Position numbers and translations under genes: made by a program. This document shows positions 21,160 through 32,136 of a stretch of 64,000 nucleotides of DNA, piece by piece (position 1 is the first letter of the stretch; every line of letters begins with the position of its first letter). The notes beneath the pieces are model-generated. The model worked only from the letters and a program-made list of their open reading frames with translations, had not been told where the DNA came from and searched no databases. The stretch is from Apostichopus japonicus (taxonomy: Eukaryota; Echinodermata; Holothuroidea; Aspidochirotida; Stichopodidae), in NCBI RefSeq assembly GCF_037975245.1, contig NC_092577.1, forward strand, positions 22,408,398-22,472,397. Direction: 5' to 3'.

Positions 21160-23700
21160 AAATGTCTGAAAATTCACTTTGACCTCATATAACTTCACAC
21201 ACACACGGTCACACGGGGGTCAAGCCATTGACATTTATGATCAGAAGGTACCTTTAACAGCTGAAAATAGCATTGAAACTGTAAAAATCCACAACACGAA
21301 AAGGTCACCAGAGGTCAAATTGAGGTCAAGGGTCACCCAGATGCGGGTCGACAATTGGATTACATTGAAGCAACTCCCAACCCTAACGGACAATTTGTTC
21401 TCAAGTTATCGCCAAAATACCAGGTTTTTATCATAAATTGACCTTTGGTGACCTTGTACCACATGACCGTTAAGTTTGAAAATATTCCTTTATACCATTT
21501 GCAACTACTCCAAAAATATCAACCTTGTCACACCTTGGAACTGGGAGTTATTGCATTAAATGTCTGAAAATTCACTTTGACCTCATATAACTTCGCACAC
21601 GAAGGTCACACTGGGGTCAAGCCATTGACATTTATGATCAGAAGGTACCTTTAACAGCTAAAAATAGCATTGAAACTGTAAAAATCCACAAAACACGAAA
21701 AGGTCACCAGAGGTCAAATTGAGGTCAAGGGTCACCCAGATGCGGGTCGACAATTGGATTACATTGAAGCAACTCCCAACCCTAACGGACAATTTGTTTT
21801 CAAGTTATCGCAAAAATACTAGATTTTTTTAACATTAATTGACCTTTGGTGACCTTGTATCACATGACCGTTATGTTGGAAAATATTCCCCTATACCATT
21901 TGCAACTACTCCAAAAATATCAAGCTTTGTCACACCTTGGAACTGGGAGTTATTGCATTAAATGTCTGAAAATTCACTTTCACCTCGTATAACTTCGCAC
22001 ACGAAGGTCACACGGGGGTCAACCCATCGACATTTATGATCAGAAGGTACCTTTAACAGCTGAAAATAGCATGGAAACTGTAAAAATCCACAAAACACGA
22101 AAAGGTCACCAGAGGTCAAATTGAGGTCAAGGGTCACCCAGATGCAGGTCGACAATTGGATTACATTGAAGCAACTCCCAACCCTAACGGACAATTTGTT
22201 CTCAAGATATCGCCAAAATACCAGGTTTTTATCATAAATTGACCTTTGGTGACCTTGTACCACATGACCGTTAAGTTTGAAAATATTCCCTTATACCATT
22301 TGCAACTACTCCAAAAATATCAACCTTGTCACACCTTGGAACTGGGAGTTATTGCATTAAATGTCTGAAAATTCACTTTGACCTCATATAACTTCGCACA
22401 CGAAGGTCACACTGGGGTCAACCCATTGACATTTATGATCAGAAGGTACCTTTAACAGCTGAAAATAGCATTGAAACTGTAAAAATCCACAAAACACGAA
22501 AAGGTCACCAGAGGTCAAATTGAGGTCAAGGGTCACCCAGATGCGGGTCGACAATTGGATTACATTGAAGCAACTCCCAACCCTAACGGACAATTTCTTT
22601 TGAAGTTATCGCAAAAATACTAGTTTTTTATCATTAATTGACCTTTGGTGACCTCGGATCACATGACCGTTAAGTTTGCAAATATTCCCCTATACCATTT
22701 GCAACTTGTCTGAAAATATCAACTGGGTAACACCTTGGTACTGGCAGTTATTACACTAAATGTCTGAAAATTAACTTTGACCTCATATAACTTAACATAC
22801 ATAGGTCACCTTGGGTCAACTTATTGACATTTTTGATTGATGTGACCTAAATTAGAGCATCAAACTATACAAATTCAAACTTTTTTTCTTTGCCCATTTT
22901 CTGCCCCCCAAAATACTATTTTTTTAACATTAATTCACCTTTGGTGACCTCGGATCACATGACCGTTAAGTTTGAAAATATTCCCCTATACTATTTGCAA
23001 CTTGTCCGAAAATATCAACCATGTCACACCTTGGAACTGCGAGTTGTTGCATTAAATGTCTGAAAATTAACTTTGACCTCGTATAACTTCGCACACGAAG
23101 GTCACACGGGTGTCAACCAATTGACATTTTTGATCGGAAGGTTTCCTCCCAAAATAAGCACATTTTTTCTAATGTGACCTTTGACCTTTTCACCTTGGTT
23201 TCAGATGTAGTTTAATCTCCTGATTCCCAAAAACAAAACGAAAAGTCTGTACAACCATCCTAACTCCGACCGAAAAACTTTGACCCCATATAACTTCGCA
23301 CATAAAGGTCACACGGAGTCAACCTATTGACATTTATGATCAGAAGGTACCTTTGACATCTGAAAATAGCATCGAAACTGTAAAAATCCAAAAAACACGA
23401 AAAGGTCACCAGAGGTCAAATTGAGGTCAAGGGTCACCCAGATGCGGGTCGACAATTGGATTACATTGAAGCAACTCCCAACCCTAACGGACATTTCGTT
23501 CTCAAGTTATCGCAAAAATACTAGTTTTTTTATCATTAATTGACCTTTGGTGACCTCGGATCACATGACCGTTCAGTTTGAAAATGCTCCCCTAACCAGT
23601 TCACAACTTGTCCCAAAATATCAATCTTGTCGCACATTGGCACTGGGAGTTATTGCAGTTTTAATATTTTCGGTTTTTGGACCATAACTGACCTTTGGTG
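21160..23700 (+). repeat. ~400-bp satellite-like repeat rich in AGGTCA half-sites
   Basis: The block AGGTCACCAGAGGTCAAATTGAGGTCAAGGGTCA-type sequence recurs at 21302, 21701, 22103, 22502 and 23404 (periods 399, 402, 399 and a double step of 902). Flanking words ATGCGGGTCGACAATTGGAT and GGTACCTTTAACAGCTG-like segments are nearly invariant between units, so homogenisation is recent. Open frames inside (21179-21436, 21958-22263, 22384-22593) are repeat artefacts. Confidence 0.9.
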
Positions 23701-23821
23701 ACCTTTGTGGGCACCAAAAACAATAGGGCACACCTTCTGCATATGGCGGATCTATAGTCCAAGTTTGGCCTCAATCCAACATTCCCTTATTGAGATAGAG
23801 CGTACCCAAGCAAGTGTCACA

Positions 23822-23830
23822 GACACACAC

Positions 23831-23862
<32 letters not shown>
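23822..23862 (+). repeat. CA/CATA compound microsatellite
   Basis: Runs of CA flank four CATA units. It is located just inside the right end of the tandem-repeat element. Confidence 0.9.
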
Positions 23863-25385
23863 GCCAACCTGACTGCATATGGTTCCTTTTGCTAAAGCAA
23901 GGAACCAAAAAGAAAGTGACTTGATACAAATTCAAACAATAATTGAAACTTGTGATCTGCAGTTAATAAAAAAGCAAAAAAAGAACGGTCTAGTATTGAG
24001 TCTTTATTTCTGCTCAATTCCATTGAAGATATTAATGTGTTGACATGGCTTTATCAAACACTCTTTGATATTTTAAATTTATCTAACCTGAACAGTTGTT
24101 AAAGAGCGAATCAGATTATGTCCAAAGCCAATCGAGACACATACAAATTACAATGCATGTAGTTAGCACAGAAATAAGTCGAATAATCTTACACATGAAA
24201 GACCCCCCCTCCTCCCACCCTCGACATGCAAATATAGCTTTGGGCAGAAATAACAATGCAATGCTGTTGTTACTGGTTTAATCAAGGGAAGAATACAGTA
24301 GGCTAGGTCTTTTTTTTCAATCCAAGATCCTGTGGAACTGCTGTAGCCTTCGCAGAACTGCTACTTACTGCTTAATATAACTGACTGTATAGTCCTGTTG
24401 TTCGGCCTTGCAGAATGATATAAAATTCCGAAAGTAAACTTTCAAAAATGGTGCAACTTTAAATGGTACAAAAAAAGGATTCAACATTGTACTCACTTTG
24501 GTGATAGCTATCTTGACCATTTCTCTCTTCCTCATTTTGTGGTCAGTATTCAAGGGCGGTAAAACTGACCATGTGGAGACTCCAACTCACAGTTCACTGT
24601 GCAGTATTTTAAACAGCCTTGTGGAGGCTTAAGTAATGAGGGCGCCCTAGCACTTACATTACATTTGTTTTTGTTTGTATACATCGTCTGCATACCTATG
24701 ATGGTCTTCACAAGGGTATTCCTATGGTGACCTTTCTCAAACGTCTCCAGTACGTTTGTGGTGGTCTGAGAAGTTAGCGGGAAAACTATTTCTTGTGGAG
24801 ACCTACTTTTTGTCTCCAGAAGGATTTGTGTCGCCATAAGGATGCTCAAATTTTTGCTCAAATTTTTCTCCATAAGGCACTAAATGTGAAAACATACATA
24901 CATACATACATACATACCAGCAGAGACTACAGTGTGGGGTTCTTGGTGTATGTACAGTGTGGGGCTCCACTGTTGGTATATTGCTACATGGTGGGGTTGT
25001 GAAATTCAATATGTATAATACTAGTATGGGTTTCAATATATTGTATGCACACACATTGTGGGGATAATTTAGTAATGAATCAATGTGCTAATATTTGTAT
25101 TTATTACATTATGGGAATGTTCTTGTATATATAGTTTGTGGGACTGAACCCTGCTAATACAGTATGGGTTGAAATCATTGTACACTCTGGGACTGTTTAT
25201 GTATTATTTTGTAAGTATGGTTGCAGTCTGCAATTAATTATATATGTTACATTGTTTTCCCCAGTTTCAGGAGTAGGATACTTAATAGCTGTGCAAGTCT
25301 ATGCAGGGGTTTAAAAATCAATGACCAAAAAGTTATTTGAACCTGTGACCTCCTACATGAAACAAGTGCCCTACCATTACCATTA

Positions 25386-25434
<49 letters not shown>
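25386..25434 (+). repeat. (CT)n(TA)n(TG)n compound microsatellite
   Basis: Three dinucleotide tracts in succession. It lies within non-coding DNA. Confidence 0.95.
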
Positions 25435-25435
<1 letters not shown>

Positions 25436-25504
25436 AAAACAAAGGCTGTACTTATTTTGCTTGTATTTTATTTTAAAAAAATCAAAACATTCTTCCAAAA
25501 TAGT

Positions 25505-25690
25505 ATGAAAAGAAGAAAACAATGACAAGAATGATTATCAAAATTGATGTTTCTAAAAAATGTTTAATATTCCAACTCTTTCAAAATTTTAGCATCCTGA
25601 AAATTTGGACTTTCCATTAAGCTGTAAATAAGATTTGTAAAATATTCCAATTTGAAACAATAACCAATTTTTATACTAAACATATGTTTT
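25505..25690 (+). repeat. Diverged direct repeat, copy 1 (copy 2 at 26262-26470)
   Basis: Both copies share a core of TTAGCATCCTGAAAATTT, AAGCTGTAAATAA, an AAATATT block and CATACT, with scattered substitutions. The spacing is about 760 bp. Origin unknown. Confidence 0.55.
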
Positions 25691-26691
25691 ATATAAAATG
25701 AAATTCAATTATGAGGAATTAACAATTTAGAAAGAGAAAATATGAAAACACTAGTCTTGCTTCTCTTGTTATGTTGGATCTTAAGATCCCACCATGTATA
25801 TGAAACATGAAACTGCTTCTTTCATACCATATTGATTTCCAAAACAGAAGATATTTTGGTGCAAAACAAGAACAATTTGCACATATGCTCCAGTTAAATT
25901 GAAAGAGGTCTATACACACCTCACATAACTTCTTATAATCATGTTTATTATTGAGGTAAATTTTCTTAGACTGGCAGCACAACAGTTATGGAAAATCTCT
26001 CCAGTATTGGACAATTACATGTGTCAAAGTCCCTTATTAGAATTTAATGGTCAAACTAACTGTGAGTCTGATTGTAAGCATATCACAATAGATAATTTTC
26101 TTATATACCACCCCACATTTATATTCACGCATTAATAAAAGATGCTATGTTTAATTTTTTTCAATTTTCTCAATATTTCCTGTTTTTCAAACATTTTCTT
26201 TGAAAAATTAACAATTTTAACAAATATCCTATTATAAGATTCAATTTGAATTATTCATTCTATTTTCAAAAAGATCAAATTCATTTTCCAATTTTGGAAT
26301 TAGCAATGACAAAAATGAACTATCAAAATTTATCCTTCTGTATAAAATCTGTTTACAAATGTTAGCATCCTGAAAATTTACTTTCAATAAGCTGTAAATA
26401 AAAACTATCAAATATTTTATTTTACAACAATTGCAACTTTTCATACTGAAAATAACAAATAACAATATGAGCAAGTAGTAAAATTACTCATTCCAAAATG
26501 GGATATAATAATAAACATTCAATAATCCTGCCACCCATGACTAGGTTATGTACAACCAGTGTGTTAATATTGCTTTGTTGTATTGCTTGACCTAGCATGA
26601 CCTCATTTTGGCATATGTGCAGTTGAGTTTGTGAAACCGCTTATTTGAACAATGTGCTGTTCTTCTTTCTCTGTAACCTTAAACAGCTCAC

Positions 26692-26909
26692 CTTACTCTT
26701 GATACTGGTTAGAGGCAGCTGCCATAAAGTCCCTCCATCCTCTTGGCTTTTCTTGATGGCCCGCCTGATAGCCGCTTCACCAGGGGTTTTCTGCTTTTTG
26801 AAGTACATACTAAAGTATCTATGGATCTCTTGCAGCTCATCTGGCGTCCATGTATGTCTTACTGAAAATTTTCTCTTTCGGCTCTTCTTTTCTGAATGGC
26901 CAGCCCCAA
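26692..26909 (-). CDS. Exon: Myb/SANT-like domain of second recombinase paralogue
   Basis: The acceptor ATCCCTCTACAG precedes 26909 and the donor AGTAAG|GTGAGC follows 26692 (218 nt). The frame encodes a basic run (KKSRKRKF), then RHTWTPDELQEIHRYFSMYF, TPGEAAIRRAIKK and LWQLPLTSIKSKV. The W-T-P-x-E ... PG ... I-K pattern is the family's C-terminal Myb-like domain, here without frameshifts. The upstream exon 27557-27444 joins it in frame (phase 1). It probably binds DNA. The last exon was not found. Confidence 0.65.
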
Positions 26910-27443
26910 CTGTAGAGGGATAAAAAATATGTATTGATCTGATATCAGATTAGGTTTTCGTGGTAAAAAAAAAACGTTTATTCCATATTATACATAAACA
27001 GGTTTATTTGCCTTCACCCCCACTCGCACATCAATATCCAGCATATGATCACCTAAAGCAATAACACAGCTTCTTCGTATCTCAAACGTGGGCCCAAATT
27101 TAACATTGTGACCTGTTGGGTTTGTTGAACCAATGCTACTTGTGCATTCTACAATATATATAAGAGCTCAACAATTCTGGAGATTCAAGGTGATCGACAA
27201 TTAAGCCCAATTGATTCACAAACATCAATTACGCAAACTAGCCTAATTAATTAGCAAATATGGTAATAAAAATGGAATTTCTAATAAAAATCTAAATCTA
27301 ATCAGTTTAAGAAACCATACCCATTGTGCATTCTATCAAATTTCATCATCATGGCTCCTATGGTTTGGGAGATAAGCTGTCCAAAGCTCCTGTATAGACA
27401 CACACAAGCACACACTTTTGGAATGTGATTCTTCAACACTTAC

Positions 27444-27557
27444 ACAGTGATGCAGCATCCTGTTCATCTTCCTCCTGAGGCAGATCAGGAACATACTCTT
27501 CCTCTTCTTCTTTTTGCTCGGGGAGTGCACTTTGCACCTCTGACTGGTCAATCAAGT
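27444..27557 (-). CDS. Exon: acidic linker of second paralogue
   Basis: The 114-nt phase 1-1 exon lies between TTTTCCAG and GTAAGT and encodes DLIDQSEVQSALPEQKEEEE plus a further Glu/Asp-rich stretch. It matches the phase and character of the acidic exons in the gene at 9883-18228. It connects the recombinase exon (donor at 29430) with the Myb-like exon. Confidence 0.6.
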
Positions 27558-27734
27558 CTGGAAAAGTACACTAATTACTTAAATGCAATATTAAAAATTT
27601 TAGTGGTGAAGTGAGTTTTGAGCTGAGATATTATAGTGGCTGACTTGATATGAGCAAGGCATGTGGTCCATCAGTGGCGGGTGGGGCAGTAACAAAGAGA
27701 GGGATTGACCTCCCCAAGAACAATTTGTAACTAA

Positions 27735-27920
27735 AATCTTGGACAAATTTGTTGGGACACTTGGCATGATAGATTTCCAATGAACTTGATGTAGCACAGG
27801 TACCGGTGCTCTAATTGTTTTACATTTAACCAAACCCTCGTTTCCCCAAGCAGTGTTGCACCACTTCGAAAAGTGGGGTGGTGAACACCAAGAGGAAACT
27901 GTTATCACCAACATGTCAGA
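27735..27920 (+). repeat. ~190-bp dispersed repeat, copy 1
   Basis: It aligns with 28446-28634: tcttggacaaa, ttgttgggacact, aacacaggtgctgtaactgtttta-like, ccatttccccatgcaatgttgc-like, and ggtgatgaacac blocks. Both copies lie in introns of the recombinase paralogue, in the same orientation. Unknown family. Confidence 0.7.
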
Positions 27921-28445
27921 ACGGTGGTCAGAAAACCATATATTATGGAACACACAAATTATGGAACAGCATCACATTCTACCATGAAATTCCAAAAGAA
28001 ATTCTACTTAAACATACATTTTACTAAAAACTATGGTAGAATGTTCACTTTTGTTGGAAAATCAGTAATTACATTCAGTTTGTGGCTGTAGCTTGGAACT
28101 ATTTCGTGCCGGGTCATTTGCCAAGCCAAATAATTGTTATATCTTGAAGTTTTTATGCTAAATGATCATTTCTTCATCTCAAAGTGAAATTTTGAATGAT
28201 TTGCTGGAATGTCCCATGATTTATCATTACGGACCCTTACTGTAGTGAATGAAACTCATTTGGCACATTGTATGTTTTGACATTTGCATGGTTTCATTCT
28301 TTCATAGGCATCACATATTAAATGTAACATTCGGCTTTTGTAAATGAACCGGGAGAAAATGGCTATATGTACAACCCTTAATATAATATTAGCAGTCATT
28401 GCTTTCACCACTACACAGCAATTTTTCCATTGAAATTCTCAGACA

Positions 28446-28634
28446 ATCTTGGACAAAATTGTTGGGACACTTTGGTATGATTTCCTATGTATGATAATGA
28501 TCTTGGTGTAACACAGGTGCTGTAACTGTTTTACAAAGTTTAACCAAAGACCCATTTCCCCATGCAATGTTGCGCCACTTTGAAAAATGGGGTGATGAAC
28601 ACGAAGAGCGACTATTATAACCAACATTACTCGG
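28446..28634 (+). repeat. ~190-bp dispersed repeat, copy 2
   Basis: It is the partner of the repeat at 27735-27920, about 710 bp away in the same orientation. The two differ by many small substitutions, so this is not a recent tandem duplication. Confidence 0.7.
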
Positions 28635-29429
28635 GGCAGCGGGGGTGTCCCAAGGTATTGTTTTCCAAGATTGTAAGTCTACATGGATACCTGAGTCCCC
28701 CGAACAAAGTCTATGGGGAAGCATCAATATATTCAGCTCTTTAATTGAGGCGGCGGAAGGGGGAATTTGGCTCAAAAAGTACCCCTGTAACAACCATTAC
28801 GGATGATTTTTTGATTTTAGCATTGTTAAGAACTCAATGCTATTGCAGGCTAAATTAAAAGCATGCTAAATAACCTATAGTATGTTGCAGGCTGGCTAAT
28901 CATGCTAGTAAGTTTAGATTGGACAGTTTTAATATACTAAAATATGAATCAAATTCAAAACATTTCCATAACATTGGGCTACATGTAGCCGACATCGTAT
29001 CATCAATTACATATGAACTATGACATACATACTTGTAGCACTTGCGCCCACACGATGAAAGTCATGTGTTGACACTTTTCTTGTGGGAATGTGCTTCTGA
29101 CACCAAATATAATATTTATATGTTCAAGCATGATAACGAAATAGCTTTATGGTCATGATCGTAACGGTTGGAGAAGATGATCAATCACAGAAAGAACCAT
29201 ATGAACCCTGTTCACTATAAATAATCTGTGACATCATTTTTGTAAGCAAAAGAAAACATTCAGAAAAAATGATCCAGCCATCACTGAACAATCCCCATTT
29301 TGAAAGACACATGGCTATAGCATGAAGAGAGAACAGATTTATTCTTTCAAAGTCTATAGACCTGTAGGAAACAACAAATTATAAGCCGACTCTACATTTT
29401 TTAAATAACCCTCCAATCTTGGAACATAC
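28635..29429. other. Presumed intron, nothing recognised
   Basis: It lies between the second recombinase exon and the acidic exon of the paralogue. No further exon or repeat was identified. Confidence 0.4.
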
Positions 29430-29625
29430 CTTCAAGCTTGATCTCCTCTATCTTCTTGCCTTTGAATCTGCCAATTTGGCCACAATCCATCATGAGTAAT
29501 ATCTTAGTGATATCGATACGCTCAATGACATCCAGTGTTGATCTATAGTGAATGTGGTGTACATCGAGGGTATGGCCCATGTGGTCCACAACCCACTGTT
29601 GCTGCTGGGGTGATATGTCCAGACC
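29430..29625 (-). CDS. Exon: tyrosine recombinase box III and nucleophile (paralogue 2)
   Basis: The acceptor TTATACAG precedes 29625 and the donor CTTGAAG|GTATGT follows 29430. The exon encodes GLDISPQQQQWVVDHMGHTL, then DVHHIHYRSTLDVIERIDIT and KILLMMDCGQIGRFKGKKIEEI. The HMGH box and the HHIHYR Tyr match HLGH...HKQYYR of the neighbouring gene. The segment after the Tyr (K-x-L-L-x-M-D-x-G...G-K-x-x-E-I) is shared between the two. It is in frame with exon 29961-29843. Confidence 0.75.
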
Positions 29626-29842
29626 CTGTATAATAATAATCAAGTTTTTTTAAATAAATAAATAGATGCGCACAATCACAATAGCTCACTCAGCGATATG
29701 ACTGAGGTGAGCTAACAACAATATTTTCAAATTCTGGCTGGAGAATATTCCCTTTTCAAATGACCCAAAAAAGATGAGGATGATTGAAGATATAGTCACA
29801 ATAGTGAGCATATTTCACATTTATGCATTTGACTACATTTAC

Positions 29843-29961
29843 CTGACTCATGGTGGCCATGAAACGCCTCATGTTAGTGGCTCGGATTCGCTCTGGATGG
29901 GCTAAACCAGCTTCAGTTGTCATCATCAATATGGCATAATTTCCTGGGATGACACCTGCTC
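29843..29961 (-). CDS. Exon: tyrosine recombinase box II (paralogue 2)
   Basis: The exon lies between CATCATAG and GTAAATG (119 nt) and ends in phase 0. It encodes AGVIPGNYAILMMTTEAGL, then AHPERIRATNMRRFMATMSQ. RATNMRRFMATMSQ aligns with STKMRQYAATVSQ of the first gene, keeping the box II Arg. The upstream part of the recombinase (box I, zinc fingers) is missing from the next 900 bp, so this copy is truncated or has a very distant 5' part. Confidence 0.7.
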
Positions 29962-30205
29962 CTATGATGAAATGAATAATAGCAGTGAAATGACATAGCA
30001 ATAAAAGTGATGCTACAATTGAGGGTCATTTCTGACACCTCAGTATGCAACAAGGGATGTCATTGTTTTTTCCCACTGTACCATGTGTTGGTGGTGACAA
30101 TGCATGTTAGTAAGTGAGGTAATTCTTCTTCTTCTTCGTTCGGGGGGAGCTTGTGTAGAGAGTCCAGAAGGCAACGATCCTTCGTTGATCCTTCGTTGAT
30201 CCTTC

Positions 30206-30759
30206 CTACGCTATTCTGGTCTGTGTCTTGTTATCGAAGCAGGAGGAACCGTAGGGATAACTGAAATCATTTCTAACCCCTGTAACCCCTTCACATTCCC
30301 CGCCATGAACTAGCCAGTCTAATACCATAGTCTCCAAGGCATCCATTTTGGGCAACTCGGACTCGTTTAACCATTCTCTGACCATATCTATTACTAACAC
30401 GTACAAATAAAATACAAATCAATAAGAACACAGAGCAGAAAAATAAATACAGGGTTAAAGAGTCCAATCGTAACTCTTACTGAATTTAGTTTAATTTGGA
30501 ATGTCTTCTATTTTTAATTGAATAAACGATTCCTTCTTAACCTATACGTGAATATATATTCGAATGAAATGAACGTCTTACCTCTTTCTCGTTGACTGGA
30601 TGATACGTTATCGCTAGCTTGATCCTCCGGACGTAAAAAATCCCACATGCGCTCACAAAATTGCTCACGTTCCCCCTCGTTCAGGATTTCCTCAGCAGCG
30701 ATGACTTCCAAATCCTCAAAGCAAGAAGCAGCAACAATTTTGGGATTCGTGGCATCCAT
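30206..30759 (-). CDS. Predicted two-exon gene, unknown protein
   Basis: Exon 1 runs 30759-30582 from ATG GAT GCC to a GTAAGA donor (EILNEGEREQFCERMWDFL, acidic and helical). Exon 2 starts at 30393 after GTGTTAG and keeps the frame (IDMVREWLNESELPKMDALE), stopping at TAG 30206-30208, about 127 residues in total. Its position upstream of the truncated recombinase on the same strand means exon 1 could instead be that gene's first exon. No known domain recognised. The 3' end contains a GAAGGATCAAC triplication. Confidence 0.5.
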
Positions 30760-30879
30760 GCTTGATATTTTGGTTTTTAGTTTACGAGCGTATAAAAACT
30801 TAGAACGAATATTTCGACAAGTTGGTGATGTCAAATGACTTCTATCTTGATCAAACGCGTGAGTAAGAGTGAGGCCCGC

Positions 30880-31053
30880 GAAAACTGAAACGGCGTGGCC
30901 CTCATGATCATTTCTTTAGTGCGCATGTCTAAAAAACAATTAGAGCCGTGATTGGTTATTCGATTTAGGATGGCCCTACCACTCAATCCTTCAATGCGCA
31001 TGTCTGAAATCAATCTGAGCGTGCGATTGGTTATTCGACTTAGGATAGGCCAT
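30880..31053. promoter_or_regulatory. Duplicated CCAAT-containing block between divergent genes
   Basis: gattggttattcga(t/c)ttaggat occurs twice (about 30949 and 31025), each with an inverted CCAAT (ATTGG) and each preceded by a gcgcatgtct(a/g)aa word. It lies between a minus-strand start at 30759 and the plus-strand ORF at 31654, so it may serve as a shared promoter. Confidence 0.4.
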
Positions 31054-31094
31054 TAACATCCTTTCCCCCTAGACTTAAATCCATTACAGGCTCA

Positions 31095-31415
31095 ACCTGT
31101 CAATCAGCCCTCGACAAACTTAAAGTTGTTGTTACACAACTTTCGTTTTTTTAACTTTAACCTTTATTTTTGCTAATGACTGAGTTAAACCCCTCATTCA
31201 TCGAAGACACTCTGCTGGTACCAACGCCCATTAGAGTTAGGTTCCTTATCGAACGTCAAACATTAATCAGTCCTCGACAAGCTTACCCAACTTTCGTTTT
31301 TGAACTTGAACCTTTATTTTTTGGCTAATGACTGAGTTAAACCCCCTCATTCATCGAAGACCCTCTCATGGTACCAGCGTGCTTTTAAATTAGCTCCTTG
31401 TCGAACGTCAAACAA
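31095..31415 (+). repeat. ~160-bp tandem duplication
   Basis: Two consecutive copies share (a)atcag(c/t)cctcgacaa, caactttcgttttt, aacctttatttttt, ctaatgactgagttaaaccccctcattcatcgaag-like, and ggtacca blocks. It is located upstream of the ORF at 31654. Confidence 0.8.
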
Positions 31416-31653
31416 AGAGTACCGGTAATCCCTAAAACTTCTCCTAACTTGAACCTTGTTTTTTTAAGCTGCGGTACCCCACCACCTAATGGTCGGCTAA
31501 AAGATAACCACCGGCTTCACTCTGGAGCTTTAGACTCGTCAAGAAAGAGCACCTGCATTCTTTTTCTTACCTTTTTCCTTTAAAAAGAGTTTTCATCTTA
31601 TTGAAAACTTCATTCGTTCTTGAACTTCCGAATTCTACTTTTCCATAACCATA

Positions 31654-31911
31654 ATGGCAAGTGCTAGGCGTTTATACCAGGCGTACGGCGAAGAGTTGAA
31701 AATTCTCTTTAAGGAGGAGTTTGAAAAGATCGTGCAAAGCGAAACTTTCGTTATGCTTTGCAACAGAGCTAACTTTAGGATTTTCCTAAAAGAAGTGACG
31801 GTCAGAGTCAGAAACAGTGGGACCAGAGATAAGAGTATATGGCTGAAAGATTCGGTGCACGACGTTCAGTACAAAACTCCGGCGAGTGAAACGGAAAATA
31901 GGGCAAGTTAG
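31654..31911 (+). CDS. Small unknown protein, 85 aa
   Basis: The ATG at 31654 sits in a fair context (ccataATGGCA). The product is basic-acidic and helical (RRLYQAYGEELKILFKEEFE ... CNRANFRIFLKE). It has no recognised domain. It may be a first exon, since no convincing poly(A) signal follows closely. It lies opposite a CCAAT-bearing intergenic block. Confidence 0.4.
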   Translation: MASARRLYQAYGEELKILFKEEFEKIVQSETFVMLCNRANFRIFLKEVTVRVRNSGTRDKSIWLKDSVHDVQYKTPASETENRAS

Positions 31912-31935
31912 GTTAGATTTTTACTGACGTACCTG

Positions 31936-32136
31936 TTATTGGCCCAATTCGACTGGTTTGCTGTGCATAAAGAGGCACTCCGCTACAAGTTGACGGTGGA
32001 GTTGGAGCAGGAGTTGGCCATCATCGATTGGTAGGACAACGGCTTCCAACGGCTCTTTTATGGCCACCAATTTCTCCAGAAAGAACAGACTGATCCGACT
32101 TCCTTCAATGTGCATTGTCTTTCTCTTTCTTTTCAT
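31936..32136 (-). CDS. Small unknown ORF, 66 aa
   Basis: It starts MKRKRKTMHIEGSRISLFFL and contains a Leu-rich segment (DDGQLLLQLHRQLVAECL). It converges with the ORF at 31654-31911 from the opposite strand. It could be the 3' exon of the minus-strand coiled-coil gene upstream (32671-33736). No domain recognised. Confidence 0.3.
   Translation of the reverse strand: MKRKRKTMHIEGSRISLFFLEKLVAIKEPLEAVVLPIDDGQLLLQLHRQLVAECLFMHSKPVELGQ

Larger units (their letters stand above)
20509..23906. mobile_element. 3.4-kb tandem-repeat element with inverted ends
   Basis: The left end starts GGTTCCTTGCTT (20509-20520) and the right end finishes AAGCAAGGAACC (23895-23906), a 12-bp perfect inverted pair. 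Between them are about seven units of a roughly 400-bp repeat, then a CA/CATA microsatellite (23822-23862), then a terminal hairpin (23881-23893 with 23896-23906). A tandem-repeat core, microsatellite and terminal hairpin are the layout described for Helentron-derived 'pearl'-type non-autonomous elements in marine invertebrates. No Rep/helicase is encoded, and the class is inference. Confidence 0.6.
23907..26691. other. No gene seen; several simple repeats
   Basis: It contains a CATA run (24893-24917), a CT/TA/TG compound microsatellite (25386-25434) and two diverged copies of a segment sharing TTAGCATCCTGAAAATTT and AAGCTGTAAATA. A possible minus-strand splice donor (AAA|GTGAGT near 24495) ends a short basic frame, but nothing supports it further. 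Confidence 0.45.

Noticed and set aside
21179..22593. Open frames of 69-101 codons in the satellite
   Set aside because: The same peptide appears in each repeat unit and in antisense. It follows the repeat, has no splice context and no domain.
20509..23906. Autonomous Helitron
   Set aside because: No Rep/helicase coding sequence and no CTRR end. At most a non-autonomous relative.
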